Assembly (NCBI GenBank): GCA_029215795.1
Contig: JARDYH010000001.1
Coordinates: 231,349,654 to 231,413,653, forward strand
DNA length: 64,000 nucleotides
From: Anniella stebbinsi
Lineage: Eukaryota; Chordata; Lepidosauria; Squamata; Anniellidae
Direction: 5' to 3'
In this document: positions 53,401-59,812 of the stretch, piece after piece
Position numbering within the stretch: the stretch's first letter is position 1
How the letters are laid out: every line of letters starts with the position of its first letter
Made by a program: the position numbers and the translations under genes
The notes under the pieces: model-generated
What the model saw: the letters and a program-made list of their open reading frames with translations, nothing else
Databases searched by the model: none
What the model was told of the DNA's origin: nothing

Positions 53401-55190
53401 ATTTTTGGGAAAACACTCCACGCAGAATATCAACACTTTGCAGAGAAGAGTTCCTGCAGAACCATTTTGTTGCATGGCAGGCTCTGTGGAGTTTTCTGTT
53501 GCGTTGAGTTGACTTTTCCAACTGGCTTTTCTCTGGCAAGAGCAGCGAAAGAATGGAGTGGCGCTCTAGGAGAGCCACCGGGATTGTTTTTTCACAGCAA
53601 TGGCTGATGGGATACCATCGAGAGGACGGGGGGAAGAGGAACTGTCAATCAAACGGTAAGTTGACTTTTACTCAACTCCACGGTAGCTCACAGTCACACA
53701 ACGGTAGAGTTAGAACATGTTGTGTGGCGAGTAGCCCCTAAAAACTCAACCACCGAGTGGAATTTTCATACTGCATTGACTAACATGTTGCGTTAACTGA
53801 GCCACTGTGTGTTGTTCATGGGTTAAACAACCCAAAGTTAACCTACGTTTTAGGTACTTTGGGGGGGGGGGTTCTTCTTAAATTTAAGCTATGTAAGTGA
53901 AGTATGTGATATAGTCTTTATATTTTATAAGTATTCCAATAAAACATTACACAGCATAATATTCATATCACATTAAATGTGCTTTAATTTTTCCTTCAAA
54001 GTGTATCCTGGGACAAAAAAATAACACAGGTATTGTTTTTTTTAATAGCTTTGTTGTGTACGAAATGCAAGTAAAATGAACATGCTAAATTAGATATTTC
54101 TAGGTAGGGCATCAGAACATTTTGATGCAACAATAGCAAACCAATATTCTAGGAACTCACAGACAAAGCATAATGAAAACTGCCATTATGTTCATCCCCC
54201 ACACCTGGCAATCAGAGATATAGTGCCTCTAAATAAGGAAATTCCATTTTAACTATCATGCTTAATAGCATGATAAAATCCACCCTCAACAGATTTTAGT
54301 AATCACAAGCACAATAGGACACACTGAAGAATACAGACCTCTTTCTTTGGGGAAAAGTGGCTGAATCTAGGTACCGCCCTCACTCCCAGACTAAGAGTGA
54401 AAGTTTGGATTCAGGCCTCCCACCTTTCCCAGATGGATGGCCAGCAATGTCAAAGCTGACAGTAACACACACACTAGAATGGTACAATAAAAAACATATA
54501 GCAGAGCAGCAAAAAGTGCCAACATATGGGCAAATATGATGTTGAAAGGAGATCAGATCTGTTGCCAAGTGAGCTTCCCTGGGAAGAGCATTCCAGAGCC
54601 AAGGTGTCAACAAAAAAGACGTTATCCCTAGTCCCCATATGTCTCACTGCTAAAGACAGGAGACCTGATGAAGGACCCAAGAAGGACTTAGGTAAGTTAT
54701 GCTGCACATTTCTCTAGACCAGGCCAGCATCAGTAACAAATAGCAATTTTCTGAATAGCAGAAAGTATTTTTTCACCATTTAGTACTTTTGTTCTCAGCA
54801 ATAAGCAACTGAACTGTTTCCATCATTATGTAAATTATATACCAGCCCTTTTCAATTTCATCTTCAAAACAAATATAGAAGACTGCCCTTCTCTCAAAAT
54901 ATTTTCCTACATCTCTCAAAAAGTGAGAAAGCTTTATTGCATTCTTCAACCTGAAATTACAGCAGCACATATTTTCTCACCAGCCACTCAAGTGTCTTTG
55001 CAAAATAAAAAGTAGTAACAGTGAACTTACGTTGAATATGAATGAACTGTTTTGGCTGTTTAAACTCTCCTTTGTATAGGCGACTGTAATAGTTGACATT
55101 GCTTTCTGCTTCAGGAACTGGAATAACCATATTCTCTTTCTTTTCTCTGAAGACTTGCTGTGCTGAGATAGCTCTTTGCAAATGGTGTTC
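29409..55190 (-). CDS. EPC2: EPC2, enhancer of polycomb homolog 2 (partial, 13 coding exons)
   Basis: Joined exons encode 754 residues plus TAA, lacking about 51 N-terminal residues (the MSKLSFRARALD... segment known for EPC2). EPC proteins are nuclear scaffold subunits of the NuA4/TIP60 histone acetyltransferase complex and act in chromatin regulation and DNA repair. Visible parts in order: the rest of the conserved EPcA domain (55.1-46.7 kb exons), a basic helical stretch (KRREKTKRELLHLTLE), an acidic/serine region (FHSSDEDEFPQV), RRRAGCQYYA and RRCIGFARRR motifs, a Q-rich stretch (32.4 kb exon) and the C-terminal EPcC domain ending ETTVAMEVT. Residues such as RISAEHDP-type MDRIATEHDPVLKQIDP follow EPC2 rather than EPC1. 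All 12 introns are GT-AG and phases agree throughout. The gene is read toward KIF5C. A DIRS element sits in the upstream intron. Confidence 0.96.
29482..30166 (-). other. EPC2: EPC2 last intron
   Basis: 685-bp intron with donor GTGTGT, the weakest donor of the gene. No repeats beyond short T and A runs were noted. Confidence 0.85.
30167..30500 (-). CDS. EPC2: EPC2 exon (EPcC domain)
   Basis: 334 nt. Starts in phase with TSKTLYSTNMALSSSPG and ends TPSSAISSIA plus AG. Contains NNSCLTNAVHLNNVSVVSPV. Most of the conserved EPcC domain is here. Human EPC2 has an almost identical stretch. Confidence 0.96.
30571..30688. repeat. Palindromic repeat (CTCCAG...CTGGAG family)
   Basis: Arms GATGCCCTCCAAATACACTG and CACATCTGGAGGGCACCATC, core GGTGGCTGGGAATGATGAGA. 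It lies 70 bp upstream of the neighbouring exon acceptor. Confidence 0.65.
31008..31164 (-). CDS. EPC2: EPC2 exon
   Basis: 157 nt encoding GSSTSDCMSKTLDSASAHFA through INGVVQST plus one base. Acceptor TTCCCCAG, donor G|GTATGG. A serine/alanine-rich linker before EPcC. Confidence 0.95.
31165..32429 (-). other. EPC2: EPC2 intron with CR1 3' fragment
   Basis: The 1.27-kb intron is occupied mainly by the antisense CR1 fragment at about 31660-32250. Otherwise unremarkable. Confidence 0.85.
31660..32250 (+). pseudogene. CR1/L3-like LINE ORF2 C-terminus and 3' UTR
   Basis: Plus-strand translation gives MKLIGGRFRTDKMTSSHSAV and LWNSLPQDVV followed by GFKRGLDKFQQE, the conserved ORF2 tail of CR1-like LINEs. 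The 3' UTR ends CTGATCCAGCATGGTTCTTC and TTATGTTCTTA. It is 5' truncated and antisense to EPC2. Confidence 0.8.
32430..32566 (-). CDS. EPC2: EPC2 exon, glutamine-rich
   Basis: 137 nt. With the G from the previous exon it reads VTGGITEEQFQTHQQQLVQM, then a run with 14 or more Gln (QRQQLAQLQQKQQSQHSSQQ) and HPKAQ. Acceptor TTACTGCAG-type, donor CAG|GTAATA. The Q-rich stretch is a family feature, not a repeat expansion. Confidence 0.95.
33335..33410 (-). repeat. L2-like LINE 3' tail, reversed
   Basis: (TTTA)n followed by CATTTGTATACCGCCCCATA and GCCGAAGCTCTCTGGGC, the reverse complement of the tails at 26 and 34 kb. Confidence 0.7.
34080..34445 (+). repeat. L2-like LINE, ORF2 end and 3' tail
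   Basis: Begins with sequence coding for the APRLWNELPREVRLAP-like motif (GCACCCCGGCTGTGGAATGA) and ends GAACCGCCCAGAGAGCTTCG, GGGGCGGTATAAAAATG and (AAATA)n. The cleanest of the L2 ends in the window. Confidence 0.78.
34910..35010. repeat. ~90-bp palindromic repeat (good copy)
   Basis: Arms GCTGCAATCCTATACACACT and GATTAGGATTACACTG, with GGGAGTAAGTACCATTTAAC facing GAGACTTACTTCTGAGTAG. A partner lies at 34535-34625. Confidence 0.7.
35170..35545 (+). repeat. L2-like LINE, diverged ORF2 end and tail
   Basis: Carries a GGTTGTGGAATGCCCTCCCC motif (WNALP) and a long AT-rich tail ending GATCTTGGATAAATAGG. Older than the neighbouring copy. Confidence 0.6.
37462..37546. repeat. Palindromic repeat fragment
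   Basis: GGCACCTTATGGCCCTCTAG, ATGTTTTCACC and CATCAGCCCTAGGGATCATG match one half of the CTCCAG...CTGGAG family. Confidence 0.55.
37741..38084 (-). CDS. EPC2: EPC2 exon, serine-rich central region
   Basis: 344 nt, the largest coding exon here. Reads VLMDRIATEHDPVLKQIDP, then SSSSQNVDFSSNFSWTNAS, RLSLSEILSNIRSCRLQCFQ, PRLLNLQDSDSEECTSRK and TSKNGIS. Acceptor AAAAACAG, donor CAG|GTAGGC. A diverged copy of its RSCRLQCFQPRLLNLQ-coding stretch lies in the upstream intron (39413-39466). Confidence 0.96.
38189..38334 (-). CDS. EPC2: EPC2 exon
   Basis: 146 nt encoding ARLDQTNYSHENPELAELDK and YRHCLTTLTVPRRCIGFARR then RVGRGG. Only 104 bp of intron separates it from the next exon. RRCIGFARRR is among the best conserved motifs of EPC proteins. 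Confidence 0.96.
39079..39398. mobile_element. MITE related to the 52-kb copy
   Basis: Imperfect inverted ends (GGTTTGGTGAATCGCAGCAA; right end CATCATCCAAACTTGCC). The interior ATGCAAATGGCAG with a following CA-rich stretch is shared with 52026-52391. Target duplication not identified. Confidence 0.55.
39413..39466 (-). pseudogene. Diverged copy of an EPC2 coding-exon segment
   Basis: About 50 bp aligns without gaps at roughly 80% identity to the EPC2 exon at 37850-37903 (shared GTTTAGTAGCCTTGG and GAAACACTG on the plus strand). In the exon frame the minus strand would read RSGQLQCF, a stop, PRLLNLA against RSCRLQCFQPRLLNLQ. It is not flanked by good splice sites and is not part of the transcript. 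Confidence 0.6.
39474..40807. mobile_element. 1.33-kb nonautonomous transposon, GGCTCAG-terminus family
   Basis: Left end GGCTGTGTTCGGACAACAC and right end GTGTTGTCTGAACTGAGCC are inverted repeats. AAA flanks both sides (39471-39473, 40808-40810). The right 110 bp matches the inverted left part of the 53321-53803 element (GGAGTGTTTTCCACCAGAC). The GC-rich interior has ORFs in several frames but none resembles a transposase. Confidence 0.7.
40850..41285 (+). repeat. L2-like LINE, ORF2 end and 3' tail
   Basis: Shares AGAGAGCCTTCTCAGTGGTG, TTTAGAGACCTAGTTCTAGG and the (AAATA)n end with the copy at 27600-28150. Inserted 53 bp downstream (transcript sense) of the 41.3-kb exon, antisense to EPC2. 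Confidence 0.72.
41338..41427 (-). CDS. EPC2: EPC2 exon (90 nt)
   Basis: Encodes VPSPVSEPEEENDPDGACAF and RRRAGCQYYA, exactly 30 codons. Acceptor TTGCTAG, donor GCT|GTAAGA. Skipping it would keep the frame. Confidence 0.96.
41961..42152 (-). CDS. EPC2: EPC2 exon (192 nt)
   Basis: 64 codons: HAHHSSLKEEVSDVVRQKKK, YPKKPKTESVINPQQSTTEP, then YDFHSSDEDEFPQ. Acceptor ACAAACAG, donor CAG|GTAATA. Lysine-rich patch followed by an acidic segment. Confidence 0.96.
42153..43938 (-). other. EPC2: EPC2 intron with MITE
   Basis: 1.8-kb intron carrying the 311-bp MITE at 43194-43504. The rest is AT-rich without recognised features. Confidence 0.85.
43194..43504. mobile_element. 311-bp MITE
   Basis: Ends CAATTCGCACGATCA and TGATTGTGCATGAATTG are inverted repeats. 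Subterminal AAGCCACTGTGGCTTAA and TTAAACAAGCCACGGTG also pair. No ORF of note, and no target duplication clear. Confidence 0.65.
43939..44068 (-). CDS. EPC2: EPC2 exon (130 nt)
   Basis: Completes an Arg codon, then YHLGDYGGEILNEVKLNTTE, KEMNATPAALHNGNHKVQEC and KVK. Acceptor CCCTTTAAG, donor AAG|GTAAAT. Confidence 0.96.
44414..44562 (-). CDS. EPC2: EPC2 exon (149 nt)
   Basis: NRKNDEASYEKMLKLRREFS, RAITILEMIKRREKTKRELL, HLTLEVVEK plus AG. Strongly basic, predicted helical. Acceptor TTTTCCTACAG, donor AG|GTAACA. Confidence 0.96.
44563..46698 (-). other. EPC2: EPC2 intron
   Basis: 2.1-kb intron with a fold-back element fragment at about 45065-45200 (same family as 13490-13735: TTTAAGGTGCCACAAGA, CTAACACAGC) and an old repeat-like stretch at about 46060-46290. 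No exon seen. Confidence 0.8.
46699..46905 (-). CDS. EPC2: EPC2 exon (207 nt)
   Basis: 69 codons: LVTLQEAKLLLNEDDYLIKA, VYDYWVRKRKNCRGPSLIPQ, IKQEKRDGSTNNDPYVAFRR then RTEKMQTRK. This is the best conserved part of the EPcA domain. Acceptor CTTTTTCAG, donor AAG|GTAACC. Confidence 0.97.
46906..50757 (-). other. EPC2: EPC2 intron
   Basis: 3.85-kb AT-rich intron. I recognised no transposon with confidence and no exon. It is the most repeat-poor large intron here. Confidence 0.75.
50758..50903 (-). CDS. EPC2: EPC2 exon (146 nt)
   Basis: Completes Pro (C|CC), then FNLDNEQPDYDMDSEDETLL, NRLNRKMEIKPLQFEIMIDR and LEKASSNQ. Acceptor TTGTGTTTCAG, donor CAG|GTATTT. Matches known EPC2 nearly residue for residue. 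Confidence 0.97.
51428..51563. repeat. Palindromic repeat (CTCCAG...CTGGAG family)
   Basis: ATGGCCCTCCAGATGTCTTG and CTAGCCAGCATGGCCAATGG in the left half, GGGATTATAGGAGTTGTAGA in the right. One of the clearest copies. Confidence 0.72.
52026..52391. mobile_element. 366-bp MITE
   Basis: Ends GGGTGTTCAGATGATCGCAC and GTGCAATCATCTGAACCC are inverted repeats, continuing into GGGGAAAGAAGCCA and its counterpart. The interior shares ATGCAAATGGCAG with the copy at 39079-39398. Confidence 0.7.
53321..53803. mobile_element. 483-bp MITE, complete copy, GGCTCAG-terminus family
   Basis: Ends GACTCAGTTCAGACAACATG and CATGTTGCGTTAACTGAGCC are inverted repeats. ACT flanks both sides (53318-53320, 53804-53806). 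Subterminal arms (TTTCTCAACGGTTTTAG) and an internal CAACTCCACGGTAGCTCACA block also occur in the 3.9-kb and 39-kb copies. Confidence 0.78.
55031..55190 (-). CDS. EPC2: EPC2 exon, first visible (160 nt)
   Basis: EHHLQRAISAQQVFREKKEN, MVIPVPEAESNVNYYSRLYK and GEFKQPKQFIHIQ plus one base. Acceptor CTTTTTAG, donor C|GTAAGT. In known EPC2, 51 residues precede this point; the exons encoding them were not found up to 64000. Confidence 0.97.
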
Positions 55191-56185
55191 CTAAAAAGAT
55201 GAAGAGAATGGTTTATATGTCACTACTGTACTATGGAAAAACCACTAGCACATTTGTCTAATGGTAGCATCTTGCCTCATCCTACTGAAAATTATTAAAA
55301 TTTGAAGAACACCTGATTTCAAGACAGCAAGATATTTCAACAGACCAAAGAAACAACATTGCTTCTCCTTAAAATTATTAAACTAATTTTTATTAAGCTG
55401 TGATATATTGCAAAGAAAATCTTGCTTGGCCTTGCTTCACAGAAACGACAGGTTGCAGTGAAAAACAAACATACAACTTTAGAAAAGGCTTGTTTTAATC
55501 TTCCGGTTGTCTTGCCAAATAAGAGTATCCGCCAGGCAACAGGTTGGGAAGCGTTATAGAAGCTGTCTCCCCACACCCTTCTTTAAAACCACAAATGAAT
55601 AATATAAATATGCGTGGGCAGCCAGACTGGTAAACATTTTTGTGGGCTAAGTACGCTGTTCATTATTTTTAACATGGCAGCTGTAGTTAAAATATATTTG
55701 GCAAAGAAAAAAGGAAGGTATTTTACGAATACTTTCTAGATGAATGAAGGATGAAGATAGAGGGCAGGACAGAGGCATCTGCTCACTTTCCAAAAAACAA
55801 CAGAAAACTATCAAATTAGACATAGGCCAACAGTTAAACAGAATGAAAGAATCTTATACTTAAGTGATACCTTTTTGTAGAACATTAATTTTGCATAAAG
55901 CAGCACTTAGATACCAACAAAAAGACCTACAAACCATGTAATTTCTCTCTTTTGCAACTAATTAGATAGAGAGGAAATTTGTATTTGATCCTCGGCAACA
56001 GAACCAGAGGTTAAAGCCAGGAACACACAATAAATTAGCTCCCAAATAAAGATTAGAAACTCCCTTCAGGATTTACAGAGCAGTATCCAGCGCTGGCAGT
56101 TTGCCAGTATTTATCAGATTGTGCTAGTGGGAATGACCACTAGCACAACATAAAAATGCAGGTTGCTTACCTGTAACTGTAGTTC

Positions 56186-56322
56186 TGTGCAGTCACACAC
56201 TATGGACTTGCGCCGGCGCCGAGCCTCAAACCGGAACTTCTAAAGCCTAGAAACTCTTGGCGGGAACCCCTCCCCCCACCGTACCATCGCACATGCTTGG
56301 GTTCCCGCCTACCTCAGTTCTA
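56186..56322. repeat. DIRS inverted terminal repeat, 3' copy
   Basis: Pairs with 59676-59812 in inverted orientation over about 135 bp with roughly ten mismatches. The outer tail 56155-56187 (TGCAGGTTGCTTACCTGTAA) is repeated inverted in the internal complementary region. Confidence 0.88.
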
Positions 56323-56468
56323 TGAGACTGCTAATCGCCTCACGAACGAGACAGATGAAAGAATTCGACATATAACAAGACCAGCATAGCACGATTGCCT
56401 CATGGACCATAAGCGAGGTCTAGAGGGGACGGTGGGTGGGTTGCGTGACTGCACAGATGACCACTCGA

Positions 56469-56536
56469 AGAACTACAGTTACAGGTAAGCAACCTGCATT
56501 TCTTCTTCGTGGTCTCTGTGCATCACACACTATGGG
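56469..56536. repeat. DIRS internal complementary region
   Basis: The first half (GTTACAGGTAAGCAACCTGC) is the complement of the low-coordinate end. The second half (TCTCTGTGCATCACACACTA) is the complement of the high-coordinate end. The two meet at ATTTCTTCTTC. In DIRS-1 models this region templates end completion and the circular intermediate. Confidence 0.85.
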
Positions 56537-56588
56537 CGAGTAACAAGCAGCCACTTACCAGAGGTGGGTAGACTCGCCGAACAACACA

Positions 56589-57635
56589 TCACTGTAGGAC
56601 CGACGATAATACTGCTCGGCCGAAGGAGGAGTCATTACGTGCTCGGAAGTCCAATTTGTAGTGTGAGACAAAGGTGGAAGCACTGGACCAGGTCGCCGCT
56701 CTGCAGAGTTCCGGGATAGGGATTCCTCTATCCAGAGCCGTAGAAGTCGACACCGACCGTGTTGAATGGGCTTTTAGTGCATCAGGTGGTTCTCTCTTTG
56801 CTAGTTGGTATGCTAGAGAGATTGTATGCACTACCCACTTGGCGAAACGTTGTGCGGATACTGGGTGTCCTTTTGTCTTGCCACCATAACAGACGAAGAG
56901 ACGATCCGATTTACAGAAAGATGATGTTCTGTCTTTATAGAAGGCTAATGCACGGCGCACATCTAGGGAGTGAAGCTTGGTGCTGATGGGGTCATCAGAG
57001 GCTTGAAAGAATGCAGGCAGTATGATGTCTTGGTTGACATGGAAATCAGAGACGATCTTAGGACGGAATCCAGGGCCTGTCCTGAGGACCACTTTGTCTC
57101 TAAAAAACTGCGTGTACGGAGGGTTAGTCATCAGAGCGCAGAGCTCTGAAGCTCGTCTGGTCGAGGTAATAGCCACTAAGAACGCCGCCTTAAAGGTAAG
57201 CAGTCTGATGTTGACAGTTGCCAGCGGTTCAAACGGTTTATTAGTTAGTGCAGCTAGAACCACAGATAAGCTCCATTGCGGAACAACAGCCCGTATCGGG
57301 GGTTGCAGGTTGAGCGCTCCCTTGAGGAAGCGCTTCGCGAGTGGATGTGAGAAGACCGTGAAGCCCTGTATTAGGTCGTGTCGCGCTGAAATTGCTGCCA
57401 AATAGACCTTAATCGACGTGGGCTTCAGGCCATCCTCATATAGAGAATGTAGGAAAGCTAGGATGTCCGGCATGCCACAAGACCCCGACAAGAGTCCTCT
57501 TTTGGAGATGTAAAGTTCAAACTTCCTCCATTTTCTGTCGTATGAAGCTCTGGTGGATGGTTTCGTTGCTTCCAGCAGGATGGTACGCACTGAAGGGAGA
57601 AGGTCTAGGTGTTGCCATTGCGCCGGATTCGCCAT
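56589..57635 (-). CDS. DIRS tyrosine recombinase, open
   Basis: From the ATG at 57635 the frame gives 348 residues without a stop; the frame itself stays open upstream to 58013. It integrates the element's circular DNA by strand exchange through a 3'-phosphotyrosine. A SAM-like N-terminal part (TRASYDRKWRKFELYISKRG, about residues 28-47) is followed by the catalytic core: Arg161 in TSTRRASEL, His290 and Arg293 in HSTR, Tyr326 in FVSHYKLD. The box between (TWSS) replaces the usual second His with Trp316. All four core residues R, H, R, Y are present, so the enzyme may be active. I chose this ATG because upstream sequence overlaps the reverse transcriptase ORF in another frame and does not look recombinase-like; translation could begin earlier. 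Confidence 0.85.
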   Translation of the reverse strand: MANPAQWQHLDLLPSVRTILLEATKPSTRASYDRKWRKFELYISKRGLLSGSCGMPDILAFLHSLYEDGLKPTSIKVYLAAISARHDLIQGFTVFSHPLAKRFLKGALNLQPPIRAVVPQWSLSVVLAALTNKPFEPLATVNIRLLTFKAAFLVAITSTRRASELCALMTNPPYTQFFRDKVVLRTGPGFRPKIVSDFHVNQDIILPAFFQASDDPISTKLHSLDVRRALAFYKDRTSSFCKSDRLFVCYGGKTKGHPVSAQRFAKWVVHTISLAYQLAKREPPDALKAHSTRSVSTSTALDRGIPIPELCRAATWSSASTFVSHYKLDFRARNDSSFGRAVLSSVLQ

Positions 57636-58018
57636 ACTGTAAGTTTCAGCGTGTGTATGTCTGGGTGGAGGACAAGACCCTGGTCCATGTAAATGAGATC
57701 TGGGTTCGGTGGCAGGTGGAGATATTCCTCTCTGGAGAGTCGAAGCAGGGGTGAGAACCAGGCCTGTCGTGGCCACCACGGAGCGATGAGGATGGCGTCC
57801 ATCTGTCGCCGCTGCAAGTTTGCTATAACTCTGGAGATTATTGGGAATGGGGGAAAGGCATAAGCAAGTCCCAGTCCCCATGAAGTGCCGAAAGCATCTC
57901 CCTTTGAACCCTTTCCTATTCCTGCTCTCGAGCAGAATGCAGGGTAGATTTCGCCAAGCACGTGGCAGGTCAGAGACGTCCAACAAACCACGTCTTTGAC
58001 TCTCCCCGGGCAACTCAC
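57605..58018 (-). pseudogene. Remnant C-terminus of the DIRS reverse transcriptase/RNase H ORF
   Basis: In a frame different from both gag and recombinase, the minus strand reads LGLAYAFPPFPIISRVI, then LIAPWWPRQAWFSPLLRL, LPPNPDLIYMDQG and LTVWRIRRNGNT before a stop. These are the conserved segments that follow RNase H in vertebrate DIRS pol ORFs. Reverse transcriptase motifs such as the catalytic YxDD are absent anywhere in the element. A TAG at 58021-58019 closes the frame upstream, right where gag ends, so the deletion joint should lie within about 57900-58020. Confidence 0.75.
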
Positions 58019-59406
58019 CTACCGCTTCTCATGTACGACTCCCCGTACATGACGTCGTATATGTAATCAGTACAGTCTTCCTCTGGTTGCTGTACTTCGA
58101 CACCAAGCGATTGGGCCAGGCGTTGCATCAGTTCCTGAAAGGTAACGACTTCCACCGATGGGGAGGCCCGTTTGTCCTTCCCCACTTCTTCCTCTGGCGA
58201 CGGTAGTGATGGAGCGGAGTCTATAGATGAGGAGGAATCAGATGCATAGTCCTCGTCGGAGGGTGGTAGCGTTGGGGCCCTTACTTCCATGGGAGGAAGT
58301 GGAGCCAGCAGTGTGTCAGGTGGCTGAGTTGTCTGTGTTGGTACCGACGCTGAGGCCGATGGAGGTAGCCTGGGCGGTCGCGGGGGAGCGAACGTTTCCT
58401 CCTGCCCTTCAAGCCGTTGCCCCGTGTACGGGTCAAAGAGAAATCCTTGGCGAGTTACGCTACTATCGTGTTGAGGTAGACCGGTCCATGATTGTGCCGA
58501 ATGCTCGGAAAATTGGTCCCAATCGCGTAAGGGCGCCGGGGATGGTGACAGGAGTCGACGAGCTGCAGTCGACGTTCTCGGTACTGGTGACGGTATCGAC
58601 AGCTCGAGTGGCGAGAGTGGGTCGAAGGGCAGGTCCTCTGGCTCCGAAACCGGCGGCAAGAAGGAAAGATGGAGCCTCGACACCGACAAGCTTCGGTGTT
58701 GGGGCGCAGTGACGTCTCAGGTTGGCTTCGTCGCCATGGGTGTTGGCCTCGTCGGTACCGAGAGGGGCGAACTCGAACGATGTCGGTGACTCGGTATTGA
58801 TGCCGGCGGAGGCGGCGCAGGCATTGGCCACGACAGCGGTAGCGATACCGAAGTCGATGGTGATGGTGTCGGCTTAGCCATCGGTACCGGTGATCGCGAC
58901 GGTACCGAGGCTGGTTTCGGTAGCGGTAGCGGCCACGGTGTCGAGCCGCTGGACGAGTGCACCTTATGGTGTCCTGATTTCAAAGGAAGCTTCGTCTTTT
59001 CCTTTTTCTTCCGCTTCTCTTTGACCAATGTCGCCTGCTCAGTCTTGTGCCTCTTCGCCTTGACCACCTCAGTGGGAAGGGAGGGCTTGCTTTTCTTGGG
59101 GCGAGCAGCCGGCTCTGCAGCCTTGGCCCCGGTAGCGGTTGCGACGGCCGGTCGCACTGGCGGGTCTACCATCTCCAGAGCCTTTTTCCATAGGAGGGCT
59201 CGCAGTTTATTCGCCCTATTTTTTCTTGTTTGCCTTGAGAAATTAAGGCAGTGGGTGCAGGTGTCGACCACATGGGTCTCACCCAAGCAAAGCAGGCATT
59301 TGGAATGGCCGTCCGAGAGGGTCAGCTTTGCGCTGCACGCGGTGCAGCTCTTGAACAACGCGGTCTGCGCCAGCTTGTGGACCAAAAAAACTGGACAATT
59401 GAACAC
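58015..59406 (-). pseudogene. DIRS gag-like ORF with one in-frame TGA
   Basis: Reads as one frame of about 463 codons broken once by TGA at 58719-58717. The N-terminal part has three CxxC pairs (CTAC, CLLC, CTHC) within KSCTACSAKLTLSDGHSKC and what follows, a zinc-binding-like arrangement typical of DIRS gag. Then comes a basic region (KEKRKKKEKTK) and long Pro/Ser-rich low-complexity sequence; the acidic C-terminal part ends YMRSGR before TGA at 58017-58015. The first possible start here is GTG at 59406, and no in-frame ATG was seen in the next 75 bases upstream, so the original ATG is probably lost. The TGA could be CGA with one C-to-T change. Role by family: particle formation and RNA packaging. 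Confidence 0.75.
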
Positions 59407-59485
59407 GGGTGGGGGGGGTCCCCTGCACCCAATTATAAGAGGGAGAGCGAGAGAGACAGATCGAAGTGAACTATAGCTATATAGA

Positions 59486-59592
59486 TAAATGTTTTTATTA
59501 TTATTATTATTATTATCATCATCATCATCATCAACATCAGGGAAGAGAATACGAACGAGAAAGGAGGAAGAGAGAGAAAGAGAGAGAGAAAG
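59486..59592. repeat. (TTA)n(TCA)n and (GA)n microsatellites inside DIRS leader
   Basis: Between the 5' inverted repeat and gag: TTATTATTATTATTATTATC, then CATCATCATCATCATCAACA, then a GAGAGA-rich run to about 59592. They make the leader purine/pyrimidine biased. Confidence 0.9.
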
Positions 59593-59675
59593 AGTCTAGG
59601 CTATAATAGATATGCAAGAAATACGAACGATATGAGAGAAGTTCTTCGTGTGGCAACCAGCAAGGCGGTCGAAAA

Positions 59676-59812
59676 AGAACTGAGGTAGGCGGGAACCCGA
59701 GCATGCACGATGGTACAGTGGGGGGAGGGGTTCCCGCCAAGAGTTTCTAGGCTTTAGAAGTTCCGGTTTGAGGCTCGGCGCCGGCACGAGCCCATAATGT
59801 GTGATGCACAGA
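59676..59812. repeat. DIRS inverted terminal repeat, 5' copy
   Basis: Inverted counterpart of 56186-56322. The outer tail to 59827 (GATGCACAGAGAGCATGAAG) is complementary to the second half of the internal complementary region. Confidence 0.88.

Larger units (their letters stand above)
50904..55030 (-). other. EPC2: EPC2 intron with MITEs
   Basis: 4.1-kb intron with a palindromic repeat (51428-51563), a MITE (52026-52391), a hammerhead-like motif string near 52702-52725, a 483-bp element (53321-53803), a G run at about 53860 and an old dispersed-repeat-like stretch at 54370-54720. Confidence 0.8.

Noticed and set aside
54357..54717. Short ORFs in several frames
   Set aside because: They lie in an EPC2 intron over what looks like an old dispersed repeat (GAAGAGCATTCCAGAGCC). 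None has family resemblance.
58013..58019. Splice donor AG|GTGAGT at the end of DIRS gag, possibly spliced to a pyrimidine-rich acceptor at about 57732
   Set aside because: Joining these sites leads into the dead reverse transcriptase tail frame, not the recombinase frame, so it explains nothing. The deleted RT is missing DNA, not an intron that is still present.
59021..59476. 151-codon plus-strand frame inside DIRS
   Set aside because: It is antisense to the gag-like frame. DIRS genes are all on the minus strand here.
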